The notes below the pieces were generated by a model. It made no database searches. It was not told where the DNA came from and worked only from the letters and a program-made list of their open reading frames with translations. Shown piece after piece: positions 47,213 to 57,028 of a stretch of DNA of 64,000 nt (position 1 is the stretch's first letter; every line of letters starts with the position of its first letter). The position numbers and the translations under genes are program-made. The stretch comes from Pseudomonas sp. Bc-h (GTDB taxonomy: Bacteria > Pseudomonadota > Gammaproteobacteria > Pseudomonadales > Pseudomonadaceae): NCBI RefSeq assembly GCF_002080045.1, contig NZ_MUIN01000006.1, positions 389,093-453,092 of the forward strand, read 5' to 3'.

Positions 47213-48883
47213 ATGCAAACGGACAGTGTGCTCTATGACTACGTGATCGTTGGTGCGGGCCCCGCAGGCTGCCTGCTGGCCAATCGGCTGTCACATAATC
47301 CTTCTCATCGTGTTCTGCTGCTCGAAGCGGGCGGGCAGGACAACTACCCCTGGATTCACGTGCCAGTGGGGTATCTGTATTGCATTGGCAATCCGCGCAC
47401 CGACTGGTGCTTCAAGACCGAATCCGAGCCAGGGCTGAACGGGCGTGCCCTGAACTATCCGCGCGGCAAGGTACTGGGCGGCTGTTCCTCGATCAACGGC
47501 ATGATCTACATGCGCGGCCAGTCACGCGACTACGATGAATGGGCGGCGCAGGGCAACAAGGCTTGGGGTTGGCAGGATGTGCTGCCGGTCTTCAAACGTT
47601 CTGAAAGCCATTACGCGGGCGACTCCGACCTGCACGGGGCAAAAGGCGAATGGCGGGTAGAGCAACAGCGGCTGTCATGGGCCTTGCTCGATGCATTTCG
47701 AGAAGCCGCGGCCGAGACTGGCATTGCGTCTATTCCCGACTTCAACGGCGGCGATAATGAAGGCTGCAGCTATTTTCAGGTCAATCAGCGGCGAGGCGTG
47801 CGCTGGAATGCCTCGAAGGCGTTTTTGCGGCCAATTTCCAATCGCCCGAATTTGACCGTAATGACCAACGCGGAAGTCTCGCGAATCGAGTTTGAAAAGG
47901 GCCGTGCCAGTGCCGTCTTGGCCAAGGTCGGGCAGCAAGAGCAAACGCTGCGCGCCAAGCGCGAAATCATTCTGTGTTGCGGCTCTGTCGGCTCGCCCAT
48001 GGTGCTGCAACGCTCCGGGATCGGCCCGCGCCCGTTGCTGGAAAAGCTCGGGATCGAAGTGCGTCACGAACTACCAGGAGTTGGCGCCAATTTGCAGGAT
48101 CATTTGCAATTGCGTCTAATCTACAAGGTCAGCAATGGCCATACCTTGAACCAGATGGCCGGCAGTCTGTGGGGCAAGATGAATATGGGCCTGCGTTATG
48201 CCTTGAACCGCAGCGGGCCGCTGGCAATGGCGCCAAGCCAGTTGGGCGCATTTGCTCGCTCAGGCCCGGAGCAGGCCACCGCCAATCTCGAATATCACGT
48301 GCAGCCGTTGTCACTGGAACGCTTTGGCGAGCCGCTGCATGGCTTTCCTGCGTTTACCGCATCGGTCTGCGATCTGCGTCCGCAAAGCCGTGGAACGGTC
48401 GAGATCCGCTCGGCGCTGGCCGACGCAGCGCCGCTTATCAAGCCCAATTACCTGAGCCACGAAGCCGACCTCAAAGTCGCTGCCGACGCCATTCGCCTGA
48501 CACGCCGCATCGCGGCCGCCCCCGCGCTCGCCAGCTTTGAACCGGTGGAGTATCTGCCGGGCGTGAGCCTGCAAACGGACGAGGAGTTGCGTCAGGCCGC
48601 CAGCAACATCGGCACCACGATTTTCCATCCCGTCGGCACCTGCAAGATGGGGCAGGGGCGCGATGCGGTAGTGGATGAACGGCTGCGGGTGCATGGGGTC
48701 ATCGGCCTGCGCGTCGTGGACGCGTCGATCATGCCGACCATCACCTCCGGCAACACCTGCTCGCCCACCGTGATGATTGCCGAGAAGGCCGCGCAGATGA
48801 TTATCGAGGATGCGAGAGCGGTCAATTCGACATCTGCGGTATGGGGTATGCCGGTTGTGTCGCAAGCCGCAGTTATCAACTGA
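47213..48883 (+). CDS. GMC-family FAD-dependent oxidoreductase
   Basis: 556-residue glucose-methanol-choline oxidoreductase. FAD loop YVIVGAGPAGCLLANRL near the N-terminus, the GMC signature 1 region (GGCSSINGMIYMRGQSRDYDEWA), and C-terminal catalytic His in TTIFHPVGTCKMG followed by VDASIMPTITSGNTCSPTVMIAEKAA. It resembles choline or alcohol dehydrogenases, but betaine-pathway genes are absent, so substrate is open. ATG at 47213 follows CGAGGGA. Confidence 0.92.
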   Translation: MQTDSVLYDYVIVGAGPAGCLLANRLSHNPSHRVLLLEAGGQDNYPWIHVPVGYLYCIGNPRTDWCFKTESEPGLNGRALNYPRGKVLGGCSSINGMIYMRGQSRDYDEWAAQGNKAWGWQDVLPVFKRSESHYAGDSDLHGAKGEWRVEQQRLSWALLDAFREAAAETGIASIPDFNGGDNEGCSYFQVNQRRGVRWNASKAFLRPISNRPNLTVMTNAEVSRIEFEKGRASAVLAKVGQQEQTLRAKREIILCCGSVGSPMVLQRSGIGPRPLLEKLGIEVRHELPGVGANLQDHLQLRLIYKVSNGHTLNQMAGSLWGKMNMGLRYALNRSGPLAMAPSQLGAFARSGPEQATANLEYHVQPLSLERFGEPLHGFPAFTASVCDLRPQSRGTVEIRSALADAAPLIKPNYLSHEADLKVAADAIRLTRRIAAAPALASFEPVEYLPGVSLQTDEELRQAASNIGTTIFHPVGTCKMGQGRDAVVDERLRVHGVIGLRVVDASIMPTITSGNTCSPTVMIAEKAAQMIIEDARAVNSTSAVWGMPVVSQAAVIN

Positions 48884-49150
48884 AATGCCGCATGGTCATC
48901 TGAGTGAGCCTGGCAGCAAAGAGGCGCCAGCTCCTCAGCCGCCCAGACCTGGCTTTTGTTAGCAAGCACATTCCCATTAAAGGATCGTCTGCCATAACGA
49001 TTTTTCCTACACTCAAATAAGCCCTTGTCAGACTTTTTGTTCTCATCCTTTTCACAAAAAATTGATGGCCAGCTGCCTAAAGTTTGCGACGTCGGAAGAG
49101 TTTTTATTTTCTCTTGATCGACGTTGTCTTTTTCAGCCAAGCAGACCCTC

Positions 49151-50800
49151 ATGCCGAACCTAAAAGCAGTCCGCCCGGAGCTGGTGACCGCGCTCGCCAG
49201 TGTTTTCCTGTTGCTCGGGTTTAACCTGACGCTCTGGCAGCACCTGTTCGCCATTACCGATTTCAACGGTAAGGGGCTGCTGTTGCGCGGTGCTTTTGCG
49301 CTGATGATCTTTTGTGCCTTCAATATCTTTCTGACTTTGTTTGCCTTCAAGAAAGTATTGAAGCCAGTGTTGATCGCGCTGTTCATGATCAGCGCCGGCG
49401 TTGCTTACTTCATGAGTCAATATGGCGTCATGATCGATGCTGGCATGTTCCGTAATTTCGCGGAAACCAATGCGACTGAAGTGCGCGATCTGCTGTCATT
49501 GAAACTGGCTGCTTACTTGCTGTTTCTGGGCGTGTTGCCGTCGGTCATTTTGTGGAAGGTGCCGGTCAATTATCGTCGCTGGCCTCGCGAAGTGCTGAGC
49601 AAGGTGGTGGTCAGTGCCGTATGCGCTGCTGCTATCGGCGGCGTGGCGCTGTTGAATTATCAAGGGCTTTCTTCGCTGTTTCGCAATCACCATGAGTTGC
49701 GGCTGATGGTGGTGCCGAGCAACTACATTGGTGCCTCCGTGGGGTATTTGAGCGAACAGGTGAAATCGGCGCAACAGCCATTCGTGAGTATCGGTCAGGA
49801 CGCCACACTGGCCAGTGACTGGCAGCAACACAAGCGCAAGTCCTTGACCGTGCTGGTGGTGGGTGAAAGTGCCCGCGCCGAGAACTTTGGCATCCTGGGC
49901 TACAGCCGCGACACCACGCCGCAATTGAAGAAAGAGCGTGGGCTGCTGACCTTTACCGATGTGCATTCCTGCGGGACCGAGACGGCTGTCTCGGTGCCAT
50001 GCATGTTCTCCAATATGGGGCGCAAGGATTACGACGCCAGCACTGCCAGAAACAAGGAAGGCATGCTCGACGTGCTCAAGCGCGCAGGCCTCGATGTGAT
50101 CTGGCGTGATAACCAGTCAGGTTGCAAAGGCACCTGTGATCGAGTGACTCTGCAGGATGTCAGCAACCTCAAGGACCCTGTGCTGTGCGCCAACAATGAA
50201 TGCCGAGACGAGATCCTGCTGCAAGGCTTGCAGAACTTCATCGATCACCTGGATAAGGACACGGTCCTGGTACTCCACCAGATGGGCAGTCATGGCCCTG
50301 AATACTTCAAGCGTTATCCGAAAGCGTTCGAAAAGTTTACCCCGGTGTGTGAAAGCAACGCGCTGAACAATTGCTCGCGGGAAAGTATCGTCAACGGCTA
50401 CGACAACACTTTGTTATATACCGATCATGTATTGGCGTCGCTGATCGATATCTTGCGCAATAACCAGAACACGGTCGACACCGCCATGTTGTATTTGTCC
50501 GACCATGGTGAGTCGTTGGGCGAATACAATCTGTTTCTGCACGGTACCCCTTACATGCTGGCGCCGGACCAACAAAAACATGTGCCGATGATTGCCTGGT
50601 TCTCCGACAACTATCAGCAGTCGTTCGCTGTTGACACGCACTGTCTGCAAAAAGAACGCAATGCGCCGTTGAGCCAGGACAATCTGTTCCACTCCATGCT
50701 GGGCTTACTGCAGGTTCACACCAGCGTCTACAACCCGGCGCTGGACATGTTCGCCGGCTGTCGGGGGATTTATACGGACGGGGTACTGGCCAATGAGTGA
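49151..50800 (+). CDS. phosphoethanolamine transferase (EptA family)
   Basis: 549 residues: five N-terminal transmembrane helices (about 10-180) and a periplasmic alkaline-phosphatase-like sulfatase domain. Metal and nucleophile sites are VVGESARAENFGILGYSRDTTP, the Thr in HSCGTETAVSVPCMFS, and LSDHGESLGE. The enzyme moves phosphoethanolamine from lipid to lipid A or another envelope glycan; EptA/MCR-type members lower polymyxin binding. The next gene overlaps it by 8 bp. Chosen start ATG 49151; TTG at 49124 is also open. Confidence 0.92.
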   Translation: MPNLKAVRPELVTALASVFLLLGFNLTLWQHLFAITDFNGKGLLLRGAFALMIFCAFNIFLTLFAFKKVLKPVLIALFMISAGVAYFMSQYGVMIDAGMFRNFAETNATEVRDLLSLKLAAYLLFLGVLPSVILWKVPVNYRRWPREVLSKVVVSAVCAAAIGGVALLNYQGLSSLFRNHHELRLMVVPSNYIGASVGYLSEQVKSAQQPFVSIGQDATLASDWQQHKRKSLTVLVVGESARAENFGILGYSRDTTPQLKKERGLLTFTDVHSCGTETAVSVPCMFSNMGRKDYDASTARNKEGMLDVLKRAGLDVIWRDNQSGCKGTCDRVTLQDVSNLKDPVLCANNECRDEILLQGLQNFIDHLDKDTVLVLHQMGSHGPEYFKRYPKAFEKFTPVCESNALNNCSRESIVNGYDNTLLYTDHVLASLIDILRNNQNTVDTAMLYLSDHGESLGEYNLFLHGTPYMLAPDQQKHVPMIAWFSDNYQQSFAVDTHCLQKERNAPLSQDNLFHSMLGLLQVHTSVYNPALDMFAGCRGIYTDGVLANE

Positions 50801-51458
50801 CCAAGCGAACGACAAACGTCAGGTTCAGCAGTACGTTCAACGCCATGAACAAGGCCTGGCGCGACGTTTGAGTCTGTGGCGGGATGCCCAACTGGCCCGC
50901 CATGCCTTGCGTGATGCAGGTGAGCCTGGCCTGGTGCTGGATCTGCCTGCGGGCTCCGGACGTTTCTGGCCGGTGTTGGCCGAACACAGCAATCGGGTGA
51001 TCCTTGCGGCGGACCCTTCGACTGACATGCTGGAGATCGCCGAAGCGCAATCGTCTGCGCAAGTCCGCGAGCGCATTCGTACCTTCCAGAGCTCGGCGTT
51101 CTCCATTGCCCTGTCGTCTAACGCGGTGGACTGCATCTTTTGCATGCGGCTTTTTCATCACGTCGCCGGCAGTGAGAAGCGCAGGGCGATTCTGGAAGAG
51201 TTTCATCGAGTAACCCGCGACACCGTGATTGTCGCGTTGTGGGTCGATGGCAATGTCAAATCCTGGCGTCGCAAGCGTCAGGAGGGCAGCCGTCTTGATG
51301 ATGCGGGCGCGCCTGTGGTGCGTAACCGCTTTGTGGTGTGCCGCGCCGAGATTGAATCGGAGTTTGCGGACGCTGGCTTCCGCATCGTCCGGCATCATGA
51401 TTTTCTGCCGGGTTATGCAATGTGGCGCGTTTATGTCCTGCGCAAGATGGGCGACTGA
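50793..51458 (+). CDS. class I SAM-dependent methyltransferase, coupled to the eptA-like gene
   Basis: 221 residues. Motif I is VLDLPAGSGRFWPVL, followed by LAADPSTDMLEIA, and motif IV-like NAVDCIFCMRLFHHV. Unknown substrate. The start codon lies inside the 3' end of the phosphoethanolamine transferase gene, so the products are made together and may act on the same envelope component (inference). Confidence 0.83.
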   Translation: MSDQANDKRQVQQYVQRHEQGLARRLSLWRDAQLARHALRDAGEPGLVLDLPAGSGRFWPVLAEHSNRVILAADPSTDMLEIAEAQSSAQVRERIRTFQSSAFSIALSSNAVDCIFCMRLFHHVAGSEKRRAILEEFHRVTRDTVIVALWVDGNVKSWRRKRQEGSRLDDAGAPVVRNRFVVCRAEIESEFADAGFRIVRHHDFLPGYAMWRVYVLRKMGD

Positions 51459-51590
51459 TCCGATGGACGGTCGCAAGAAAGTGACAGATCGATAAACACG
51501 AAGATGAAGTTGTTCAAGACTTGCAGGACGGATGCCCGGTAAACGCCTATAGCGATATATACTGCGCGCCATTCTTCAAGGGAGAGCCGT

Positions 51591-52724
51591 GTGGCCATCG
51601 ATATTCACTGGATTCGCGACGACGACAGCCTCGCCCAACATTGCGCCCAGTGGCAGACACTGCCGTTTGTCGCGCTCGACACCGAATTCATGCGGGTCGA
51701 CACTTTCTATCCCATTGCCGCCCTGTTGCAGATCGGCGATGGCTCACGCGCTTACCTGATCGACCCTCTGCTGATCGACGACTGGAAACCGCTGGCTGCG
51801 TTGCTGGAAAACCCCGCCGTGATCAAGGTGGTGCATGCCTGCAGCGAGGATCTTGAAGTCCTGTTGCGCCTGACCGGCAGCCTGCCGGTGCCTCTGTTCG
51901 ACACCCAACTGGCCGCTGCCTATCTGAACCTCGGGTTTTCGATGGGCTATTCGCGTCTGGTGCAGGAAGTGCTGAACATCGAGCTGCCCAAGGGCGAAAC
52001 CCGTTCCGACTGGCTGCAACGCCCGCTGTCCGAGACGCAGATCAGCTACGCCGCAGAAGACGCCGTACACCTGGCCGAGGTCTACAGCCTGCTGCGCCCG
52101 CGTCTGTCGGATGACAAGAATGCCTGGGTGCTGGAAGACGGTGCCGAGCTTGTCGCCAATCTGCGTCGCGAAACCGATCCGTACGAGGTCTACCGCGAGG
52201 CCAAACTGGCGTGGAAACTCTCCCGTGCACAGTTGAACGTACTGCGCGAACTCTGCGCCTGGCGCGAGCAACAGGCGCGCCTGCGCAATCAGCCGCGTAA
52301 CCGGGTATTGCGTGAACATTCGCTGTGGCCTCTGGCCAGGACCCAACCGGACAACCTCGCCGCATTGGCGAAAATCGAAGACATGCACCCCAAAACCGTG
52401 CGTCAGGACGGCGAGTTTCTGCTGGACTTGATCAAGAAAGCCGGCAGCGTGTCCCAGGACCTGTGGCCACCGGCCTTGCCCGAGCCGCTGCCCATCGAAG
52501 CCTCGAATGTATTGAAGAGCCTGCGTGCCATTGGCCAGCAGCACGCCGAGCGCCTGGACATGGCGCCGGAGCTGATGCTGCGCAAGAAGACTCTCGAAGC
52601 CCTGCTCAAGACCGGTTACCCAGACGGTCCCTATAAACTGCCCGATTCGTTGCGTGGCTGGCGCCGCGAATTGATGGGTCAGACGCTGCTCGACAGCCTG
52701 ACCAATGCCGGAGAACAGCCTTGA
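51591..52724 (+). CDS. rnd: ribonuclease D
   Basis: 377-residue 3'-5' exoribonuclease of the DEDD family that trims tRNA and other stable RNAs. Exo I is [15 protein letters not shown], Exo II near [11 protein letters not shown], and Exo [17 protein letters not shown]. Two HRDC-type domains follow ([19 protein letters not shown]...). The start used gives [12 protein letters not shown]. Its stop overlaps the ycgL TTG start. Confidence 0.95.
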   Translation: MAIDIHWIRDDDSLAQHCAQWQTLPFVALDTEFMRVDTFYPIAALLQIGDGSRAYLIDPLLIDDWKPLAALLENPAVIKVVHACSEDLEVLLRLTGSLPVPLFDTQLAAAYLNLGFSMGYSRLVQEVLNIELPKGETRSDWLQRPLSETQISYAAEDAVHLAEVYSLLRPRLSDDKNAWVLEDGAELVANLRRETDPYEVYREAKLAWKLSRAQLNVLRELCAWREQQARLRNQPRNRVLREHSLWPLARTQPDNLAALAKIEDMHPKTVRQDGEFLLDLIKKAGSVSQDLWPPALPEPLPIEASNVLKSLRAIGQQHAERLDMAPELMLRKKTLEALLKTGYPDGPYKLPDSLRGWRRELMGQTLLDSLTNAGEQP

Positions 52725-53014
52725 AACGTATTTGCTCCATCTATCGCAGCCCGCGCAAGAACGAAATGTACCTTTACGTGCTCAAGAGCGATGCGCTCGA
52801 GCGCGTCCCGGTCGAACTGCTCAGCGCCTTCGGCAAACCTCAGCACGCCTTCGATCTGGTCCTCACGCCCGAGCGTGCTCTGGCCCGTGAGGATATCCAC
52901 ACGGTACTGGCCAACCTGGAGAAGCAGGGTTATCACCTGCAGATGCCGCCGGCCGAAGACGAGTACATCGAGCACCTGCCCGAAGAGTTGCTGCGCCGCA
53001 ACGACCCGGTCTGA
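52721..53014 (+). CDS. YcgL domain protein
   Basis: 97 residues, UPF0745/YcgL type: [20 protein letters not shown] at the start and [24 protein letters not shown] towards the end. The TTG start within TTGA overlaps the rnd stop, a position this small gene also has in other pseudomonads. Function is not established; link to RNase D is by context only. Confidence 0.9.
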   Translation: MKRICSIYRSPRKNEMYLYVLKSDALERVPVELLSAFGKPQHAFDLVLTPERALAREDIHTVLANLEKQGYHLQMPPAEDEYIEHLPEELLRRNDPV

Positions 53015-53153
53015 TCTGTTTTTCGACCCCGCAATCCATCGCGGGGGTATACCGGACCGCTGTCTGCGTCTGGGCTGACCCGCCTGTCTTCAAAGCAGTG
53101 GGCACCAGAGGTTACGCACGGTCGCATGTCCTGTTTTCTTGAGTTTTGAATCC

Positions 53154-54086
53154 ATGCGCGTTCTGATCGCCGAACACGATTACGTTGTTTATACCGAGTT
53201 GCTTCGCAAGGCGGCTCCGGACATCGAAGTATTGAGCAGCGGCGATTCCGCCGAGCTGTCGAAAATGGCCGCCGACACGCCGATCTGGCTGGGGCAGCCG
53301 GATCTGCTGGCCAACCTCTTGCGTCAGGGTCACAAACCACGGTGGTTGCAATCGACCTGGGCCGGTATCACGCCGTTACTCGCCCCGGGTCTGAATCGTG
53401 ACTATCGATTGACCCGAGCGGTGGGCATTTTCGGTCAGGTGATGGCCGAGTTCGTCCTGACCTATATGCTGGTGCACGAGCGTGAAGTGCTGGCGCGGCT
53501 GGTGAGCCAGGTCGAGCGCAAGTGGGACGACCGCATGGGCCAGAGCCTGGCCGGGCGCAAGGCGCTGATTGTCGGCACCGGGGACATTGGTGTCACCGTT
53601 GCGCAGTTCCTGCTGCCTTTTGGCGTGGAGGTTTATGGCATCGCCTCGACGGCGCGCACCCAGGCGCCGTTCATTGAAGTGGGCGCGCTGGAGGACCTGC
53701 CTCGGTTGGTGGGGGAGGTGGACTTCGTCATCAACCTGTTGCCCAACACCCCTCAGACCCACGATATCTATGACGCAAAGCTGTTTGCGCAATTCAAACC
53801 GTCGGCGTTGTTCATCAACGTCGGGCGTGGTGTGGCGGTGGTTGATGCCGATCTGGTCTCGGCCTTGAAGGAAGGCCATCTGGCGGGGGCTGTCATCGAC
53901 GTCTGCCGTCAGGAACCATTACCGCAGCGCCACCCGTTCTGGACTGCTTGGGGCCTGCTATTGACCGGCCACAGCTCGGCCCCGACTTCGCCACCGGCAA
54001 TGACGCAGTTGTTTGCAGAAAACCTCAAGGCCTATGCCGCGGGCGAGGCGTTGCGCGGGGAAGTGGATTTCGCGAAGGGGTATTAA
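53154..54086 (+). CDS. D-2-hydroxyacid dehydrogenase (NAD-binding)
   Basis: 310 residues. NAD loop IVGTGDIGVTVAQFL, then NLLPNTPQTHDIYD and FINVGRGVAVVDADLVSALKEGHLAGAVIDVC with the catalytic Arg, Glu of QEPLP and His of TGHSSA. It most resembles GhrA-type glyoxylate/hydroxypyruvate reductases, though exact substrate is uncertain. ATG at 53154 chosen over 53139 for the RVLIAEHD N-terminus. Confidence 0.88.
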   Translation: MRVLIAEHDYVVYTELLRKAAPDIEVLSSGDSAELSKMAADTPIWLGQPDLLANLLRQGHKPRWLQSTWAGITPLLAPGLNRDYRLTRAVGIFGQVMAEFVLTYMLVHEREVLARLVSQVERKWDDRMGQSLAGRKALIVGTGDIGVTVAQFLLPFGVEVYGIASTARTQAPFIEVGALEDLPRLVGEVDFVINLLPNTPQTHDIYDAKLFAQFKPSALFINVGRGVAVVDADLVSALKEGHLAGAVIDVCRQEPLPQRHPFWTAWGLLLTGHSSAPTSPPAMTQLFAENLKAYAAGEALRGEVDFAKGY

Positions 54087-54141
54087 ATAGACAGGGATAA
54101 CCACGGCTTCAATGTCGGGTCAGCCCATTCAATGAGGGGCA

Positions 54142-54229
54142 TGTGGGAGGGAGCTTGCTCGCGATAGCGGCATGTCAGACACCATTGCAGTGACTGAGTG
54201 GGGGCATCGCGAGCAAGCTCCCTCCCACA
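54142..54229. repeat. REPIN with perfect 24-bp arms
   Basis: TGTGGGAGGGAGCTTGCTCG (and four more bases, CGAT) is exactly inverted at 54206-54229, with a 40-bp spacer. The 24-mer is the well-known REP type of fluorescent pseudomonads. It lies between the convergent hydroxyacid dehydrogenase and nitroreductase genes. Confidence 0.93.
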
Positions 54230-54288
54230 AGTATTTCCATCGCTCGATGAACCGAGTCTATGGCACTAAACCAAGGTCGAGAGCGGTT

Positions 54289-54882
54289 TTACAAACTGAA
54301 ATCGCCTTCAGCCGCCAACTCCGCCAGCGGCCGACGCGGGCTTGGGGTTTCGCGGGCTTGCAGGTACTCGGCCAGGGTGGCCTTGTCGCCCAGCTTGCCG
54401 ATCGCCACGGCTGCATGCAGTGCGTAGCCTTCCGGGATCTTCAGTTCCTTGCGCGTCAGTTCCTGGTCGAAACCGGCCATGCCGTGGGTGTGCCAGCCGC
54501 TCAGGCTGGCTTGCAGCGCCAGATGGCCCCACGCCGAACCGGTGTCGAAGGTGTGCCACAGCGCAGGCGTCTCTTCGGTGGCGCCTGGCGCCGTGAAGGT
54601 GGTCTTGGAGATGACAATCACCAGCGCCGAGGCATGCTGCGCCCAGCCACGGTTGAATTCGTTCAGCAGACCGAGAAACCGCTCCCAGTTCGGCGTATCA
54701 CGACGCGCGTAGAGAAAGCGCCAGGGCTGCGAGTTGTAAGCCGAAGGCGCCCAGCGGGCAGCCTCGAAGAAGCTCAGCAAGGTTTCTTGTGGAATGCTTT
54801 CGCCAGTGAAGGCACGAGGCGACCAGCGATCGGTGAATTGCGGGTGGATGGCGTAATCGGCAACGCGTGAATTGGCGCTCAT
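54289..54882 (-). CDS. nitroreductase-family flavoprotein
   Basis: 197 residues with the FMN-binding pattern RWSPRAFTGESIP near the N-terminus, EAARWAPSAYNSQPWRFLYARRD, and later SAWGHLALQASLSGWHTHGMAGFD. The family reduces nitro compounds, quinones or flavins with NAD(P)H. The substrate is unknown. Confidence 0.9.
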   Translation of the reverse strand: MSANSRVADYAIHPQFTDRWSPRAFTGESIPQETLLSFFEAARWAPSAYNSQPWRFLYARRDTPNWERFLGLLNEFNRGWAQHASALVIVISKTTFTAPGATEETPALWHTFDTGSAWGHLALQASLSGWHTHGMAGFDQELTRKELKIPEGYALHAAVAIGKLGDKATLAEYLQARETPSPRRPLAELAAEGDFSL

Positions 54883-55160
54883 GGGAACTGGAATCCTGAG
54901 ATGTGGATAAACCGCAGGCCGCGTGCGGCGCCTGCGGGATCAATCAGATGGGCCGTGGACGGCAGGCATCGTCGAAAACGGAAGGTGTTGCGGGTTGCGC
55001 GAGAGACGCTCTGGTCTGCATTCGCGAAGGCATAAAGCTACTGCGCCGGCTGTTCGCTGACAAGTCTATGCTTACCGACAGTCGCCAGCGCTTGGCCCAC
55101 GTGCGATGTGCCACTAGACTGGCGGCCTTTTCATTACCCGATACCGATCCCCGCGAAATC

Positions 55161-55610
55161 ATGGCAGCTTTAGTCGAACCGTTCTGGATGCGCAAAACCC
55201 TCGATCAACTCGATTCGGTCGAGTGGGAGTCGTTGTGCGACGGCTGCGGTCTGTGCTGCCTGCAAAAGCTCGAGGATGAGGACGACGGCAGCGTCTACTA
55301 CACGCGCATCGCCTGCAAGCTGCTGGATCTTGAGACCTGTCAGTGCACCGATTATCCGAATCGTAAGGCCCAGGTGCCCGATTGCATTCAACTCACGCCC
55401 GGTCAGGCCGATGAATTCAAGTGGCTGCCGCCGACCTGCGGTTATCGTCTGGTCAGCGAAGGCAAGGACCTGCCGCTCTGGCACCATCTGGTGTGTGGTG
55501 ATCGTGAGCAGGTGCACAAACAACGCATTTCGCAATCGGGCCGCATGCTCAGTGAAAAGAACGTGGCCGAAGATGACTGGGAAGATTATCTGATCTTTCG
55601 CGCTGGCTGA
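55161..55610 (+). CDS. YcgN family cysteine-cluster protein
   Basis: 149 residues (UPF0260/YkgJ-type). Conserved cysteines are in [38 protein letters not shown] and PTCGYRL, so it should bind zinc or an iron-sulfur cluster. Function is not established. The ATG at 55161 gives [16 protein letters not shown]; the long open frame upstream from 54903 is not conserved in character. Confidence 0.9.
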   Translation: MAALVEPFWMRKTLDQLDSVEWESLCDGCGLCCLQKLEDEDDGSVYYTRIACKLLDLETCQCTDYPNRKAQVPDCIQLTPGQADEFKWLPPTCGYRLVSEGKDLPLWHHLVCGDREQVHKQRISQSGRMLSEKNVAEDDWEDYLIFRAG

Positions 55611-55678
55611 TTCAACTCGCTGCATCACAACGTTCGTCTCCCGATCCTTGAGCCTGTCGCAACAGGAGTGGTCTATCC

Positions 55679-56926
55679 GTGGGTTTCAAACTGGCGCTGT
55701 GTGCCGTTCTGCTCGCCGTGAGTCTGCCGTCGTGGGCGGCGAAAAAGGTCGATCTGGATTACCACGTCACTTTGCTGCCAAAGAGCGGTGAGGCAGAGGT
55801 TCGGCTGACCCTTGAGCAAGGCTCCGCTGTACGCAGCCTGGATCTCGATCTGGGCGACAAGAGCTACTTCACTGATTTCAGCGCAGATGGGCAATGGGCT
55901 ACGACAGCGGGGCAGGCTGACAGCACACTGCGGGGCATCTGGAAGCCTGCTTCTGGCAAGGCAACCTTGACCTGGCGCGTGCATCTCAATCGCCCTTCGG
56001 TGACGGCAGCGTCGGAGAAGCCGCGCTACGACAGCCGCGTGACCCAGGACTGGGCCTTGTTTCGTGGCGAAGATCTGGTGCCCAGGGCGCGTCTGGATCA
56101 GCAGGACGGCGTGCGTCTGCAAACCCGGCTGACAGTCGATCTGCCGCCGGGCTGGAAGTACGTCGAAACGTCCTGGCCGCGCGTCGGCAAGAACCGTTTC
56201 CGGATCGATGATTCGTCGCGCCTGTTTGATCGCCCCAATGGCTGGATGCTTGCCGGTAACCTGATCAACCGCCGCGCGCATCTGGGCGACACCGATGTGA
56301 CGGTCAGTGCGCCGAAAGGGCAAGGCATGCGCCGGATGGAAACCCTGACGTTGATGACATTCGTCTGGCCCAAACTGCAAGCGGTGTTCCCGCGTAGGCC
56401 GGGCAAGTTGCTGGTGGTCGGCGCGGCTGAGTCGATGGCGCGCAATGCCAGTGCCGGGCATGACTCGATCTACCTCAACAGCAACCGTCCGTTGATCAGT
56501 GAAAGCGGCGCCAGCCCTTTGCTGCGGGAACTGGTGCAGGTCATGGCGCGCATTCAGGACCGTGATCGCAGCGACTGGATTCGCGCAGGGATTGCCGAGT
56601 ATTACTCGGTGGAACTGCTGCGACGGGCGGGGGGGATGACCGAGGATCGCTTCCAGGATTGGCAATCGATCCTGACCCGCGTCGGCCGCAAGGTCACGAC
56701 GTTGCGAGCCAATCACGTCGACCCGGCCATGACGGCTCGTGCCGCGCTGTTGATGTCGGCGCTGGATCAGGAAATTCGCCAGCAGACCAACGAGCAGAAG
56801 TCGCTGGATGATGTGGCTCAGGGGTTGATGCGCATGGGGGCGGTGAGCACCGCGGATTTCGTGCAGATCGCCGCCGGAGTGATCGGCGAGCCTTCGAAGG
56901 TGTTGAGTACGCCGCTCTTGCAGTAG
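55679..56926 (+). CDS. secreted protein resembling an inactive M1/M61 peptidase
   Basis: 415 residues with a signal peptide (cleaved near SWAAKK). An N-terminal beta-sandwich-like half (about 25-215) and a helical half resemble gluzincin peptidases. Where HExxH should be, the sequence has R283-E-L-V-Q287, and the downstream WxxEGxAEYY element reads WIRAGIAEYY, with A303 replacing the third ligand. All zinc ligands would thus be lost. If the homology is right, it is a pseudoprotease, perhaps a binding or chaperone protein. This is my reading of the motifs; a plain hypothetical call is the fallback. Confidence 0.72.
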   Translation: MGFKLALCAVLLAVSLPSWAAKKVDLDYHVTLLPKSGEAEVRLTLEQGSAVRSLDLDLGDKSYFTDFSADGQWATTAGQADSTLRGIWKPASGKATLTWRVHLNRPSVTAASEKPRYDSRVTQDWALFRGEDLVPRARLDQQDGVRLQTRLTVDLPPGWKYVETSWPRVGKNRFRIDDSSRLFDRPNGWMLAGNLINRRAHLGDTDVTVSAPKGQGMRRMETLTLMTFVWPKLQAVFPRRPGKLLVVGAAESMARNASAGHDSIYLNSNRPLISESGASPLLRELVQVMARIQDRDRSDWIRAGIAEYYSVELLRRAGGMTEDRFQDWQSILTRVGRKVTTLRANHVDPAMTARAALLMSALDQEIRQQTNEQKSLDDVAQGLMRMGAVSTADFVQIAAGVIGEPSKVLSTPLLQ

Positions 56927-56940
56927 CTGGGCGTTTATAT

Positions 56941-57011
56941 CTGGCAGCAGTTCGGCTTGCCGGCGGCGGCGTCATTGATACCGCTGCCGCCGGCAAATCG
57001 GACTGCTGCAG
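56941..57011. repeat. REPIN-like palindrome, GCCGGCGG family, copy C
   Basis: CTGGCAGCAGTTCGGCTTGC... (arm to about 56971) is inverted in CCGCTGCCGCCGGCAAATCG... to 57011, around TCATTGATA. It lies between convergent genes and closely matches copy D. Confidence 0.85.
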
Positions 57012-57028
57012 ATGGGAGTAACGGCTGT

